From a virus, in the IMG/VR virus record IMGVR_UViG_3300025652_000294, positions 1-32,081 of that record: a stretch of DNA of 32,081 nt; one strand, given 5' to 3'. Positions 1 to 8,069 of the stretch are shown in pieces (position 1 is the stretch's first letter; every line of letters begins with the position of its first letter). The translations under genes and the position numbers were made by a program. The notes below the pieces were generated by a model. That model saw only the letters and a list, made by a program, of their open reading frames with translations, made no database searches and was not told the origin of the DNA.

Positions 1-66
1 TGTTAATGATAGATGAAGAAAGAAGTGTGGGTGGAGGGGTAGTGCCTTATTTTAAGCCAGTTTAAC

Positions 67-156
67 GGAGTAGATAGAGCATCTGACCATTACGACCGCA
101 TGAACTATGTGTGCAACGATCAGAAAGGCAGGTGCAAATCCTGTCTTACTCCACCA
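67..156 (+). ncRNA. tRNA-like element with CCA end, no D stem and an enlarged anticodon region
   Basis: Seen: GGAGTAG at 67-73 pairs with TTACTCC at 146-152 (six Watson-Crick pairs and one G-U), followed by discriminator A153 and an encoded CCA at 154-156. A T-arm-like hairpin is present (127-132 with 140-145, seven-base loop TGCAAAT; C56, A58 and C61 equivalents kept, but TG instead of TT). TCTGA at 82-86 pairs with TCAGA at 120-124 where the anticodon stem should be. It encloses 33 bases instead of 7, and these can form a further small hairpin (97-101 with 107-111). Only AGAGC remains of a D arm, with no 5' partner between the acceptor and it. Inference: a degenerate or interrupted tRNA, or a tRNA-like structure built like the tRNA domain of tmRNA. 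No anticodon can be assigned. Confidence 0.55.
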
Positions 157-162
157 GTTATG

Positions 163-219
163 AGAGGTAGAGAAGAAACCTGAGAGACTTCTTCTCACAA
201 AGTCTAGGAGGCTACCTCT
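163..219 (+). promoter_or_regulatory. Folded leader around the start of the first small gene
   Basis: AGAGGTAG at 163-170 is the exact reverse complement of CTACCTCT at 212-219. Inside it, AGAAGAA at 171-177 pairs with TTCTTCT at 189-195. The ideal Shine-Dalgarno AGGAGG at 206-211 lies unpaired just before the 3' arm, and the TTG start at 219 is the last base of that arm. The fold could modulate translation of the next gene or be an RNase III-type processing site. There is no strong T-tract after it, so an intrinsic terminator is less likely. Confidence 0.45.
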
Positions 220-491
220 TGTATTATTTAAGGACTATTATGGATAGAGATTTAGATGACGAGAGCTATCCTGAGTCTGATTATGAGGAAGAAAGTGATT
301 ACAGCGTAAATTTTCAATTTGTGACGCTAACACAGGCTGTTAGTATGTCTCAAATAGCCTTAGACTTACATTTTATGAATAATAACAACTATAGTACTGA
401 GCGAAAGAGAAGAAACGCAATAAAAAAAATCTATAGTTGGTTTTATGAAGAAAATATAACAAGGAAAGAATCTAGATGGAAGCTACATTAA
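219..491 (+). CDS. Small acidic protein upstream of terL, candidate small terminase subunit
   Basis: The protein has 90 residues, or 83 from the ATG at 240. It is strongly acidic at the N-terminus (runs of Asp and Glu at residues 8-28) and basic towards the C-terminus (ERKRRNAIKK). The TTG at 219 has an ideal AGGAGG seven bases upstream. The ATG at 240 has AAGGA five bases upstream, so both starts are credible. The gene overlaps terL by 16 bases, so translation is probably coupled. Its position fits TerS, which recognises DNA for packaging, but no helix-turn-helix is obvious and it is shorter than most TerS proteins. The TerS role is inferred from position only. Confidence 0.6.
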   Translation: MYYLRTIMDRDLDDESYPESDYEEESDYSVNFQFVTLTQAVSMSQIALDLHFMNNNNYSTERKRRNAIKKIYSWFYEENITRKESRWKLH

Positions 492-2032
492 TTGAAGCTA
501 AAATAAGGAATATTAGAAAACTTCCGTTAGATAAAGTTGTGAAGATGTGGAACGATTTAGAGAAAATGGGCAGAAAAGCCAATAATCTTGATCGCGTTGT
601 TAAACTTCTTTGTTTAAATGACTTAGCCTATCTATTAATTCGCGTTTGTAGACGAAAAGATTTGGCTCAACCTTGGTTTTACGAAAGAATTAGAGAGGTA
701 GAGGCTAAACCTAATGGTCATCTTGATCTTTGGGCTAGAGAACACGCAAAATCATCTATTATTACCTTTGGTCAGACTATTTCGGATATTTTAAATAACC
801 CTGATGTCACTATAGGCATATTTTCCCATACCAGGCCGATTGCAAAGGCTTTTCTTCGCCAAATCATGCGAGAGTTTCAAGAAAACATTGTTTTGCATAA
901 CGCTTTTCCTGATGTCTTATGGGGAAAAAATATAAAAGAAAGCCCAAAGTGGTCAGAAGATGACGGAATTATTGTTAAAAGAAAAGGCAACCCAAAAGAA
1001 GCTACAATCGAAGCCTGGGGACTTGTAGATGGTCAGCCTACTAGTAAGCATTATAAAATTCTTATTTATGATGACATTGTGGTTCGAGAGTCTGTAACCA
1101 CTCCTGAAATGATAGCTAAAACTTTAAATGGTTTAGAACAATCCTATAACCTAGGTGTTACGCCAGGTGGTGTTAGAAGGTTTATTGGTACTCGTTGGCA
1201 TTTTTCAGATGCTTACGCAACAGTCAAAGAAAGACGTACAGCGATCCCTAGAGAACATCCTGGCAAAAAGGGTGGTACTAATGAAGGCAAGTCTGTACTT
1301 TGGTCTGAAGAAGTCCATGAAGAAAAGAGAAGAAGTATGGGTATATATAACTATGCCAGCCAAATCCTTCTTAATCCCAAAGAAGATTCGTTACAAGGCT
1401 TTAGCCGAGATTGGATTCAATACTATACAAATGTTTCCGCAGGAAAGCTCAATAAATACATAGTAGTAGATGCAGCTAGTAGCAAGAAAAAAGGCTCTGA
1501 TTATACAGCCATGTGGGTGATTGGAGTAGGTGGTGATAACAATTATTACGTTTTAGACATGGTTAGGGATAGATTGAATCTCAAAGAACGGGGGGACGCA
1601 TTATTTACGCTTCACAGAAAGTGGAAACCAAAAGAAGTGCGGTATGAGAAATACGGCTGCATGGCGGATATTGAACACTTCCAAGATAGGATGGAGCAAG
1701 AGACGTACAGATTTCGCATTAAAGAGGTCGGAGGACAGACTTCTAAGACAGATAGAATCAAAAGACTGCTCCCGATATTTGAATCAGGAAGAGTGTATTT
1801 TCCAAGAACGCTGCACAAGACAAATTGGGACAAAAAGACAGAGGACTTGGTGTCCATATTCGTTGAAACGGAGTTCTTAGCATTTCCTGTTGGCTCACAT
1901 GATGATATGCTTGACTCGTTAGCGAGAATATGCGAGCCTAATATGGACTTAGTGTTTCCTAAAGAGGAATCACTTTACATTCCTCCCCCAACCCCTTCAT
2001 TACAAAGGGGAACTGCCTGGATGGGCGGGTAA
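476..2032 (+). CDS. terL: Large terminase subunit (packaging ATPase and nuclease)
   Basis: The protein has 518 residues, a normal length for TerL, the motor that pumps DNA into the prohead through the portal and cuts the concatemer. Visible motifs are a variant Walker A (REHAKSS, about 88-94), Walker B (ILIYDD, 195-200) and a coupling-type segment (IGTRWHF, 237-243). The RNase H-like nuclease half starts at VDAASSKKKGSDY (331-343, D332 a likely metal ligand) and ends with SHDDMLDSL (474-482). The RBS AAGGAAAG lies just upstream of the ATG. The gene begins inside the preceding small ORF and is followed 23 bases later by the portal gene. The family assignment is firm; the packaging type (headful or other) cannot be read from the sequence. 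Confidence 0.93.
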   Translation: MEATLIEAKIRNIRKLPLDKVVKMWNDLEKMGRKANNLDRVVKLLCLNDLAYLLIRVCRRKDLAQPWFYERIREVEAKPNGHLDLWAREHAKSSIITFGQTISDILNNPDVTIGIFSHTRPIAKAFLRQIMREFQENIVLHNAFPDVLWGKNIKESPKWSEDDGIIVKRKGNPKEATIEAWGLVDGQPTSKHYKILIYDDIVVRESVTTPEMIAKTLNGLEQSYNLGVTPGGVRRFIGTRWHFSDAYATVKERRTAIPREHPGKKGGTNEGKSVLWSEEVHEEKRRSMGIYNYASQILLNPKEDSLQGFSRDWIQYYTNVSAGKLNKYIVVDAASSKKKGSDYTAMWVIGVGGDNNYYVLDMVRDRLNLKERGDALFTLHRKWKPKEVRYEKYGCMADIEHFQDRMEQETYRFRIKEVGGQTSKTDRIKRLLPIFESGRVYFPRTLHKTNWDKKTEDLVSIFVETEFLAFPVGSHDDMLDSLARICEPNMDLVFPKEESLYIPPPTPSLQRGTAWMGG

Positions 2033-2055
2033 ATAAAAGATCAAATTAGGCTGCG

Positions 2056-4380
2056 ATGATAAAACCAAATATCGAAAAAGATGACGATTCTAGGGGGAAT
2101 GTCTCTGGAATAGCCGAAGAAACAGCAGAGAGAACAGATAAACAAATATTAGATCAAGCTAAACACCGTTTTCAGATAGTTTCTGATGCTAACGCAGCCG
2201 AAAGAGATTTGCAAAAGGATGATGCTAGATTTGCTGATGAAGATCAGTGGGAGCCAGAGATTAGACGGGCAAGAGAAAGTGCAGTAAACGGCGCAAGACC
2301 AGTTCTTACTGTTGACAAAATAAATCAGTATATCTCGCAAATCGTAAATGATTTAAGACAAAACAAACCATCAATAAAAGTAAAACCTATAGACGATGAT
2401 GCTGATGTAGATACTGCACAGGTATTTCAGTCTATTATTCGTAGAATTGAAGACAATTCAAATGCAGACTTAGCTTATTTAATTGCTGGTGAATCAGCGG
2501 TTAAGGTTGGTGAAGGCTATTTCATGCTGCGTACAGAATACATAGACGAAATGAGTTTCGATCAAGAAATTAGATTTGAGCCTATCTATGACTATAGTAA
2601 AGTCTATTTAGGCGAACACGATATGCCTGATGGCTCAGATGCTAAATATGGGTTCATTATTGAAGATGTTCCTGACGAAGAATTTAAGCGTCAGTACCCT
2701 AATGCAAAAGCAGGTAGTTCTACTGAATTTAGCGATGCCGTAAGTTCCCAAGAGGCTTTAATATGGCGAATGGAAAAAACAACTAAAGTCGCTTTATATC
2801 ACTATATAGACTATAAAGACACAGAGCTTTATGCTTTAGCAGATGGCAGCACAATGCTAAAAGAAGATTATGAAAAATTAGCAGAAAGTGCCGAGCATAT
2901 AGTTCCACAGGTAATGGATCGCAGACCAACCCGAACTCAATCTATTAAGTGGGTCAAAATGACCGGAGCAGAAATACTTGAAAAAGGAGATTGGCTAGGT
3001 AAGCACATACCTATAATTAAAGTGGTTGGCAAGTCTTCTAATGTTAATGGGAAAAAACATTTTAAGGGATTAGTGAGGTTAGCTAAAGACTCATTAAGGG
3101 CTTATAACTACTGGTTCTCAGCTTTAACAGAAAAACTAGCATTAGCACCAAAAGCACCTTTTATTGGCGCAGTTGGTCAATTCGATACTGAGCGGGATAA
3201 GTGGCAGAAGGCTAATACAGAGAACTACGCTTTTCTGCAATATGATGTAGTAGATGCAAATGGAGCTGCTTTAGGCGCACCACAAAGACAACACGCTGCT
3301 CCTATGGAATCAGGGATGATTCAGCATTTACAGTTAATTGAGCATGACATTAAAACATCTCTTGGTATGTTTAAAGCAAACGTAGGAGAGCAATCAGCGC
3401 AGCAATCAGGGGCAGCAATTAATAGCTTGCGAACTCAAGGAGAAACTGGCTCATTCCATTTTCCTGATAATGTTGCTATGTCTATACGTTGTGCTGGAAG
3501 GCAGTTAATTGATGTGATTCCTAAACTTTATGATACTCAACGTATTGTACGAATCATGGGAGAAGATGGCGGAATAAAGAATGTAGAAATTGATCCTAAT
3601 CAGCCAGAATCCAGAAAGCTCATTGATGGTATAAATTCTATTTATAATTTGCGTGTAGGAAAATATGATGTAACTGCAATTGCAGGTGCATCTTATGCTA
3701 CTAAACGTATGGAGCAATCGGAGTTATTACTTCAATTTATGCAAAACAATCCTCAACAGCTACCTATGTTTGGCGATTTGCTTTTCAAGATGCAGGATTA
3801 TCCGTTGGCTGAAGAAATAGCGAAAAGATTTGAAAAGATGCTGCCACCTGGCATTAAACCCGCACAAGAAGGTGAATTACCACCAGAGATACAGCAGATA
3901 CTAGAACAAGTGGAGCAAGAGAAAGAGAAATTGGCTGGACAGGCACAAGCTCTAAGTGACGCTGAAAATGAGATAAATCAAGCTAGAATCAAAGTAGGGA
4001 AGGCTACTGTTGAGGCTATGGGCAAAGAAGAACGAGTTAGGGTTGAATTAGGAAGAGTTGAGGTTATTAAACAAGAAATAGGCGTAATGAAAAGAGAGTT
4101 AGAGTTAAAGAACCCTAATGCAGACGCAGAGGCTAAAATTAAAATTGCTACCATTCAACAAGAGACAGATTATGTTTTAGGGGTACTAAAGGGTGAATTA
4201 GAAGAAAAAACACAACAAAACAAAGCCTATCAAAGTGCTATAGATGAAAAAAATGGAAAGAACGCAGAAATAAGGGAGCAAGAAAGAACGGATGCAGTGG
4301 CAAAACTAACTGAAATGGTAGCAGAGCTACAGGGCTTGGCATACTCCTCGAAAAAAAAAGAAGAAGAAGAGGAGGAGTAA
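2056..4380 (+). CDS. P22-type portal protein
   Basis: At 774 residues this is close to the roughly 725 of P22 gp1, and much larger than HK97-type portals. In virions a portal dodecamer forms the DNA entry and exit channel at one capsid vertex. The N-terminal part carries features of this family (FADEDQWEPEIR near residue 54, then RPVLTVDKINQYI and NDLRQNKPSIKV). The C-terminal 150 residues or so are a charged, Gln/Glu/Lys-rich probable coiled coil ending in an acidic tail, reminiscent of the long helical barrel of P22 portal. It sits between terL and scaffold as expected. The ATG at 2056 has only a weak AGG upstream. Confidence 0.9.
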   Translation: MIKPNIEKDDDSRGNVSGIAEETAERTDKQILDQAKHRFQIVSDANAAERDLQKDDARFADEDQWEPEIRRARESAVNGARPVLTVDKINQYISQIVNDLRQNKPSIKVKPIDDDADVDTAQVFQSIIRRIEDNSNADLAYLIAGESAVKVGEGYFMLRTEYIDEMSFDQEIRFEPIYDYSKVYLGEHDMPDGSDAKYGFIIEDVPDEEFKRQYPNAKAGSSTEFSDAVSSQEALIWRMEKTTKVALYHYIDYKDTELYALADGSTMLKEDYEKLAESAEHIVPQVMDRRPTRTQSIKWVKMTGAEILEKGDWLGKHIPIIKVVGKSSNVNGKKHFKGLVRLAKDSLRAYNYWFSALTEKLALAPKAPFIGAVGQFDTERDKWQKANTENYAFLQYDVVDANGAALGAPQRQHAAPMESGMIQHLQLIEHDIKTSLGMFKANVGEQSAQQSGAAINSLRTQGETGSFHFPDNVAMSIRCAGRQLIDVIPKLYDTQRIVRIMGEDGGIKNVEIDPNQPESRKLIDGINSIYNLRVGKYDVTAIAGASYATKRMEQSELLLQFMQNNPQQLPMFGDLLFKMQDYPLAEEIAKRFEKMLPPGIKPAQEGELPPEIQQILEQVEQEKEKLAGQAQALSDAENEINQARIKVGKATVEAMGKEERVRVELGRVEVIKQEIGVMKRELELKNPNADAEAKIKIATIQQETDYVLGVLKGELEEKTQQNKAYQSAIDEKNGKNAEIREQERTDAVAKLTEMVAELQGLAYSSKKKEEEEEE

Positions 4381-4424
4381 TACTCAACACTTAATGTAAT
4401 TGATTAAGTATTAACTCAATATAG

Positions 4425-4453
4425 TTGATTTTGTTAACTATTAATGATATAAG
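4425..4453 (+). promoter_or_regulatory. Candidate sigma-70-like promoter before the scaffold gene
   Basis: TTGATT (4425-4430) and TATAAG (4448-4453) are separated by exactly 17 bases, in a 121-base AT-rich gap after the portal gene, the longest gap in the packaging and head block. It would give extra transcription of scaffold and coat, the most abundant head proteins. The -35 matches consensus at four of six positions and the -10 at five of six. Confidence 0.45.
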
Positions 4454-4464
4454 ATAAAAACCTA

Positions 4465-4482
4465 CGTGTGGGTTAGCGCACG
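4465..4482 (+). promoter_or_regulatory. 5' leader stem-loop upstream of scaffold
   Basis: CGTGTG (4465-4470) pairs with CGCACG (4477-4482) around the loop GGTTAG, with one G-U pair. If the promoter at 4425-4453 is real, this hairpin lies within about 25 bases of the transcript's 5' end and just ahead of the GGAG ribosome binding site, where it could stabilise the message. No T-tract follows, so it is not a terminator. Confidence 0.35.
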
Positions 4483-4501
4483 GGCAAGATTGGAGATTCC
4501 A

Positions 4502-5281
4502 ATGAGTGAAGAAGCACAAGAAGCACAAGAAGTACAAGAAACAGAAGAAACTGTTGCGGATACAGAAGAGGCACAATCCGAGTCGGTTGCAGAGCCAGAA
4601 GAAACTGAACAGGTAACGGAAGAACCTGAACCAATACCGGAAAAGGTCTACACAAAATCTGAGTTAGATGAAATTATGACTCGGCGTGTTGCCAGAGAAA
4701 AAAGAAAGTTGCAGCGGGAGTTTGAGTCTAAAGAACCAAAAGAAGTGCCTGTAAAAAATACAGGGGAGCCTGATTTAGATGATTATGAAGACACTACCGA
4801 GTGGATTAAAGATCGGACAGATTGGGCGGTAAAGCAAGAAAGAGAAAAACACATCAAGTCTCAACAAGATGCGGAAGCGGAGAAGCTCAATGCCGCTTAC
4901 CAAAAGCAGCAGAGTGACGCTGCTATCATTCATGCCGATTATTGGGATGCAATGGAAGTCTTGGAAGATTATGGAGATATACCACCTTACTTAAATGAGG
5001 CGGTAGTTACTTCCGACATAGGTGGAGAACTCTCGTATTTCTTGGCTAAGAACCCTGAAGAAGTAGACAGGATAATAGGACTTTCACCAACGGCTGCGGT
5101 TAAAGCAATAGCTAGGATAGAAGATAAACTAACAACTTCTCCTAGACGAGAAATATCAAAAGCACCTGCCCCTGCCCCAAAAGTTAATACGGGTGGGAGG
5201 GTTGACTCTCTTGAGTATAAAAAAGATATGTCTTTTGAAGACTTTCAAAAACTCAGGAATCGTCAACTAGGCAGGAATTAA
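4502..5281 (+). CDS. Scaffolding protein
   Basis: This 259-residue protein is extremely Glu-rich over its first 55 residues and is then charged and helical, with a basic patch (TRRVAREKRKLQREF). Phage scaffolds are typically acidic, helical and encoded just before the coat gene, as here; they direct coat assembly and leave the procapsid. The ATG at 4502 has GGAG eight bases upstream and is preferred to an in-frame GTG at 4466 that lacks a site. The C-terminus ends in a small basic segment (RNRQLGRN), comparable in position to the coat-binding basic helix-loop-helix of P22 scaffold. Assignment rests on composition and position. Confidence 0.8.
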   Translation: MSEEAQEAQEVQETEETVADTEEAQSESVAEPEETEQVTEEPEPIPEKVYTKSELDEIMTRRVAREKRKLQREFESKEPKEVPVKNTGEPDLDDYEDTTEWIKDRTDWAVKQEREKHIKSQQDAEAEKLNAAYQKQQSDAAIIHADYWDAMEVLEDYGDIPPYLNEAVVTSDIGGELSYFLAKNPEEVDRIIGLSPTAAVKAIARIEDKLTTSPRREISKAPAPAPKVNTGGRVDSLEYKKDMSFEDFQKLRNRQLGRN

Positions 5282-5306
5282 AAATATATAGAGGGAGATT
5301 TAAAAA

Positions 5307-6533
5307 ATGGCTTATACAGCAACTACGATTGATAGTATCACTAATGAAGTCTTGCGTTTAGCGCATGAAAAGGCTGCATTTATTGGTACAATTAATCGAC
5401 AATTCGATGACAGTTTTGGTAAAGCAAGCGGTAAGATAGGAGATACTCTCCGCATCCGTGAACCAGCCCGTTACACACGCAGACAAAATAGTCGCGTAAT
5501 GAATGTGCAGGATTCAGTAGAAACCAGTACTTCTTTAGTAGTAGCAACCCAAGACGGTGTTGATATGTCTTTCAACAGCCGTGAAATGAAATTAGACCTA
5601 CAAGACTTTTCTAAGCAACATTTAGATAGTGCTGTAGCTTCTATGATTTCAGGCATTGAATCTGATGTTTTACAGGGTTGTACTCAACAGGTTTACAATG
5701 TAGCTGGAACTCCTGGCACAGCATTAGCTGATTTAGCTGCTGTTGGAACTGCTAGAGCAAGATTAAATCAAGGGCTTGCGCCTAAAGATGGTAATCGCGC
5801 TGTTCAGCTTGATTCTGTTGCAATGGGTGGAATGGTAAACGGCTTAAAAGGTCTTTTCCAAGATGCTACTCAAATTAAAGAACAGTATCGTGAAGGCATG
5901 ATTGGTCGTACAGGAATGGCTGATTTCTATGAAAATGAGCGTGTAAACATTCATACTAATGGATCAGATGTAACTTGTACCCTTGCAGCAGCAGCAGCGG
6001 TTACTGATGGCGGAACTAATGTTACTTTCGCTTCTTTGGCTTCTACTACTACAGCAGGAACAGTATTTACTATTCCAGGTGTATTCCAGTGCCATCCTGA
6101 AACTAAAGCAGCAATGGCTCATTTACAACAATTTACAGTTGTAACTGGCTCAACTACAACTCAGGAAGTTTCACCTCCTACATTCTTAACAGGTGGACGG
6201 CAAAATATTTGTGCTGCTGATGGATCACAATTAGCTGTTGCATATTTTAATGATACTGGTTTGGTTCCTGCTTTTGTTGGCGCAGCTTCAACAACGTATG
6301 CACAAGGCTTGATGTATCATAAAGATGCTTTCACCTTTGCTACTGCTGAACTACCTAAACTAGGTGGCGCACATTCTTGTGTTACAAAGACATTTGATGG
6401 ATTAAGTGTTCGCGTATGGCAAGACGGTGACATCAGAAATGATGAATTGCTAACTCGTATTGATATGCTGTACGGTTACAAAGCAATTAGACCAGCATGG
6501 GCTTGCCGTTTAATCGGTTCTGCATCTGCTTAA
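5307..6533 (+). CDS. Major capsid (coat) protein, P22 type
   Basis: At 408 residues it is close to P22 gp5 (430). It should form the icosahedral shell with an HK97 fold. The N-terminal half has the GDTLRIREPARYTRR strand region and a segment following NSRVMNVQDSVETS. A long inserted region (about 215-300) includes GTVFTIPGVFQCHPET, which closely resembles the P22 coat I-domain junction with its HPETK motif. It is preceded by the RBS GAGGGAG and followed at once by a strong terminator. Base composition is richer in GC and Ala/Thr codons than its neighbours, as expected for a highly expressed gene. Confidence 0.93.
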   Translation: MAYTATTIDSITNEVLRLAHEKAAFIGTINRQFDDSFGKASGKIGDTLRIREPARYTRRQNSRVMNVQDSVETSTSLVVATQDGVDMSFNSREMKLDLQDFSKQHLDSAVASMISGIESDVLQGCTQQVYNVAGTPGTALADLAAVGTARARLNQGLAPKDGNRAVQLDSVAMGGMVNGLKGLFQDATQIKEQYREGMIGRTGMADFYENERVNIHTNGSDVTCTLAAAAAVTDGGTNVTFASLASTTTAGTVFTIPGVFQCHPETKAAMAHLQQFTVVTGSTTTQEVSPPTFLTGGRQNICAADGSQLAVAYFNDTGLVPAFVGAASTTYAQGLMYHKDAFTFATAELPKLGGAHSCVTKTFDGLSVRVWQDGDIRNDELLTRIDMLYGYKAIRPAWACRLIGSASA

Positions 6534-6540
6534 TTATTAG

Positions 6541-6563
6541 CCACCCTTCGGGGTGGTTCTTTT
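6541..6563 (+). terminator. Intrinsic terminator after the coat gene
   Basis: CCACCC (6541-6546) pairs with GGGTGG (6551-6556) around a TTCG tetraloop, followed by TTCTTTT. It starts seven bases after the coat stop codon. Genes continue in the same direction, so it may act as a partial terminator that sets the ratio of coat to downstream products. Confidence 0.85.
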
Positions 6564-6584
6564 ACATGAATTGGAGATATTAAA

Positions 6585-6830
6585 ATGGCACAGCCAACAG
6601 AGTATGAACAAGGTACATATAACGATAGCGAAGGGGCGCAGATTTGTAATAGCGCATCTAAAAAGGTAGCATTTTATGGTGCAACACCTACGGCTCAACG
6701 CTCTTATACAGCAGCAGTCCACTTATCAAGTGAACTAGCAGCTAGTGCTTCATTTGGAGCAACACAACTAGCAGCAGTTAATGAGATTCAAAAAACCCTA
6801 GTAGCATTGGGAATTTGGGCAACTGCCTAA
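6585..6830 (+). CDS. Small head decoration or head-fibre-like protein
   Basis: This 81-residue protein contains VAFYGATPTAQRSYTAAV followed by a short helical tail ending LVALGIWATA. Many phages carry similar small proteins with a GFYGxTPxxQ-type motif and a short C-terminal helix after the coat gene; these are annotated as head fibre or decoration proteins. Position right after coat, isolated between two strong terminators, supports a capsid-surface role. The RBS TTGGAG precedes the ATG. The function is inferred from motif and place. Confidence 0.55.
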   Translation: MAQPTEYEQGTYNDSEGAQICNSASKKVAFYGATPTAQRSYTAAVHLSSELAASASFGATQLAAVNEIQKTLVALGIWATA

Positions 6831-6837
6831 CTAACAT

Positions 6838-6860
6838 CTACCCCTTCGGGGGTAGTTTTA
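6838..6860 (+). terminator. Intrinsic terminator after the decoration-like gene
   Basis: CTACCCC (6838-6844) pairs perfectly with GGGGTAG (6849-6855) around TTCG, followed by TTTTATTTTA. It begins seven bases after the stop codon. This is the second of two similar terminators bracketing one small gene. Confidence 0.85.
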
Positions 6861-6872
6861 TTTTAAAGACAA

Positions 6873-7592
6873 ATGACAAAAACCAAAAAGAAAGTTGCTT
6901 TTTGTGTTCCAACGGTAAAAAAACCATATCAAGTTTGTCTTAACAGTATAAAAGATTCAATACCCTCGATAGAGGAAGCTGGCTGGGATCATGTAATGGT
7001 TTCAGAGATAGGCAACCCATATATATCAGCAGCTAGGTCATATATGTTACACAAGGCATTAAAAGCTGATGCTGATGTAATTGTATTTATAGATCACGAT
7101 TTATCTTGGGATTCCAAGGACTTACTAAAACTTATTGAGACAGAGGGCGAGGTTGTAGCTGGAACTTACAGATTTAAAAGAAAAGATGTGGAGTATATGG
7201 GCAGTCCTTTGCCTGGTATAGATAAAAGACCCATAGTTCGAGAAGATGGGTGCGTTTCTGCTTTTTGTATTCCGGCTGGGTTCTTAAAGATAACTCGGAA
7301 AGCGGTTAACATATTTATAGAGAAGTATCCTGAATTATGTTACGGAGACAGATGGCAGCCTAAAGTGGATTTATTTAATCATGGTGTTCATAACCATGTA
7401 TGGTTTGGCGAGGACTACGCTTTTTCTAGGAACTGGCTTGCCACGGGGAATCCAATTTGGATTATACCTGACATAAATATTAATCATCATACTGATACTG
7501 AAGAATTTAAAGGTAACTATCATCAGTATTTATTACAACAACCTGGAGGAAGCGAGTCAGACAATCCAGAGCCACCAAGGGAACTTAAATGA
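6873..7592 (+). CDS. GT-A type glycosyltransferase-like protein
   Basis: The 239-residue protein begins KKVAFCVPTVKKPYQVCL, a nucleotide-sugar-binding beta strand as in GT-A enzymes. It continues with NPYISAARSYMLHKAL and VIVFIDHDLSWD, whose D74-H75-D76 fits the DxD metal motif, and ends with FGEDYAFSR, a typical acceptor-side acidic motif. Such enzymes move a sugar from a nucleotide donor to a protein, lipid or base. There is no membrane segment. It lies between the decoration-like gene and the neck genes, so it might glycosylate virion proteins or modified DNA; the substrate is unknown. The start has no strong RBS. It overlaps the next gene by four bases (ATGA). Confidence 0.75.
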   Translation: MTKTKKKVAFCVPTVKKPYQVCLNSIKDSIPSIEEAGWDHVMVSEIGNPYISAARSYMLHKALKADADVIVFIDHDLSWDSKDLLKLIETEGEVVAGTYRFKRKDVEYMGSPLPGIDKRPIVREDGCVSAFCIPAGFLKITRKAVNIFIEKYPELCYGDRWQPKVDLFNHGVHNHVWFGEDYAFSRNWLATGNPIWIIPDININHHTDTEEFKGNYHQYLLQQPGGSESDNPEPPRELK

Positions 7593-7822
7593 TATTAATG
7601 ACGCATCCTAAACATGGTTTTCATCATGCTTATTCACCAGTTGATGTTCAGGAACATTTAGACAATGGCTGGGTGGCTGTTGCTAAAGAGCCTGAAGAAA
7701 TAAAAAAACCACAAATATCAACCGCTGAATTAAAGAGAAGATACCAAGAGATGTTCCATAAAAAGCCTCATTGGAACTTAAACCGTCATAACCTACAAAA
7801 AGCATTAGATAGAGGAGTATAA
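7589..7822 (+). CDS. Small protein with a C-terminal peptide-binding-like (HeH-type) helical motif
   Basis: This 77-residue protein has an N-terminal part (MTHPKHGFHHAYSPVDVQEHL-type start, then DNGWVAV) resembling short phage virion-associated proteins. Its C-terminal RRYQEMFHKKPHWNLN repeats a pattern (FGKKPH followed by a basic helix) seen in small phage proteins near the neck genes. It begins at an ATGA junction with the glycosyltransferase, although the ATG at 7598 is also possible. No function can be given. Confidence 0.6.
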   Translation: MILMTHPKHGFHHAYSPVDVQEHLDNGWVAVAKEPEEIKKPQISTAELKRRYQEMFHKKPHWNLNRHNLQKALDRGV

Positions 7823-7823
7823 A

Positions 7824-8063
7824 ATGGCATTGAAAACAATAAGCATAATGCATAGAGAAACAGAAAGGGAAAAACTTAAAGAAGAACTTAAAAAAGAAAT
7901 TGAGGCGGAGCAAAAGAAGAAGAAATCAAAAGATTCTGAGCCGTATTATCAGTCTTGGATTGATAAATTTAATCACGCAATGGACGCTCAAAAGTTTAAA
8001 GGGTCTAGCAAAAAAGGTAGTAAAGCCACAGATGTGGGAAAAGCCTTCGATTATTTAGGATAA
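7824..8063 (+). CDS. Small lysine-rich coiled-coil protein, function unknown
   Basis: The protein has 79 residues, with a long charged helix in the first half (REREKLKEELKKEIEAEQ-type composition) and a Lys/Ser-rich second half. The RBS AGAGGAG sits about six bases before the ATG, the best in this stretch. The gene lies one base after the previous stop and seven before the gp4-like gene. A small virion or assembly protein is possible; I recognise no family. Confidence 0.65.
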   Translation: MALKTISIMHRETEREKLKEELKKEIEAEQKKKKSKDSEPYYQSWIDKFNHAMDAQKFKGSSKKGSKATDVGKAFDYLG

Positions 8064-8069
8064 CAGACA

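Noticed and set aside
1155-1463. Open frame inside terL (+ strand)
   Set aside because: It overlaps the terL gene completely, has no RBS and shows no domain; a shadow frame.
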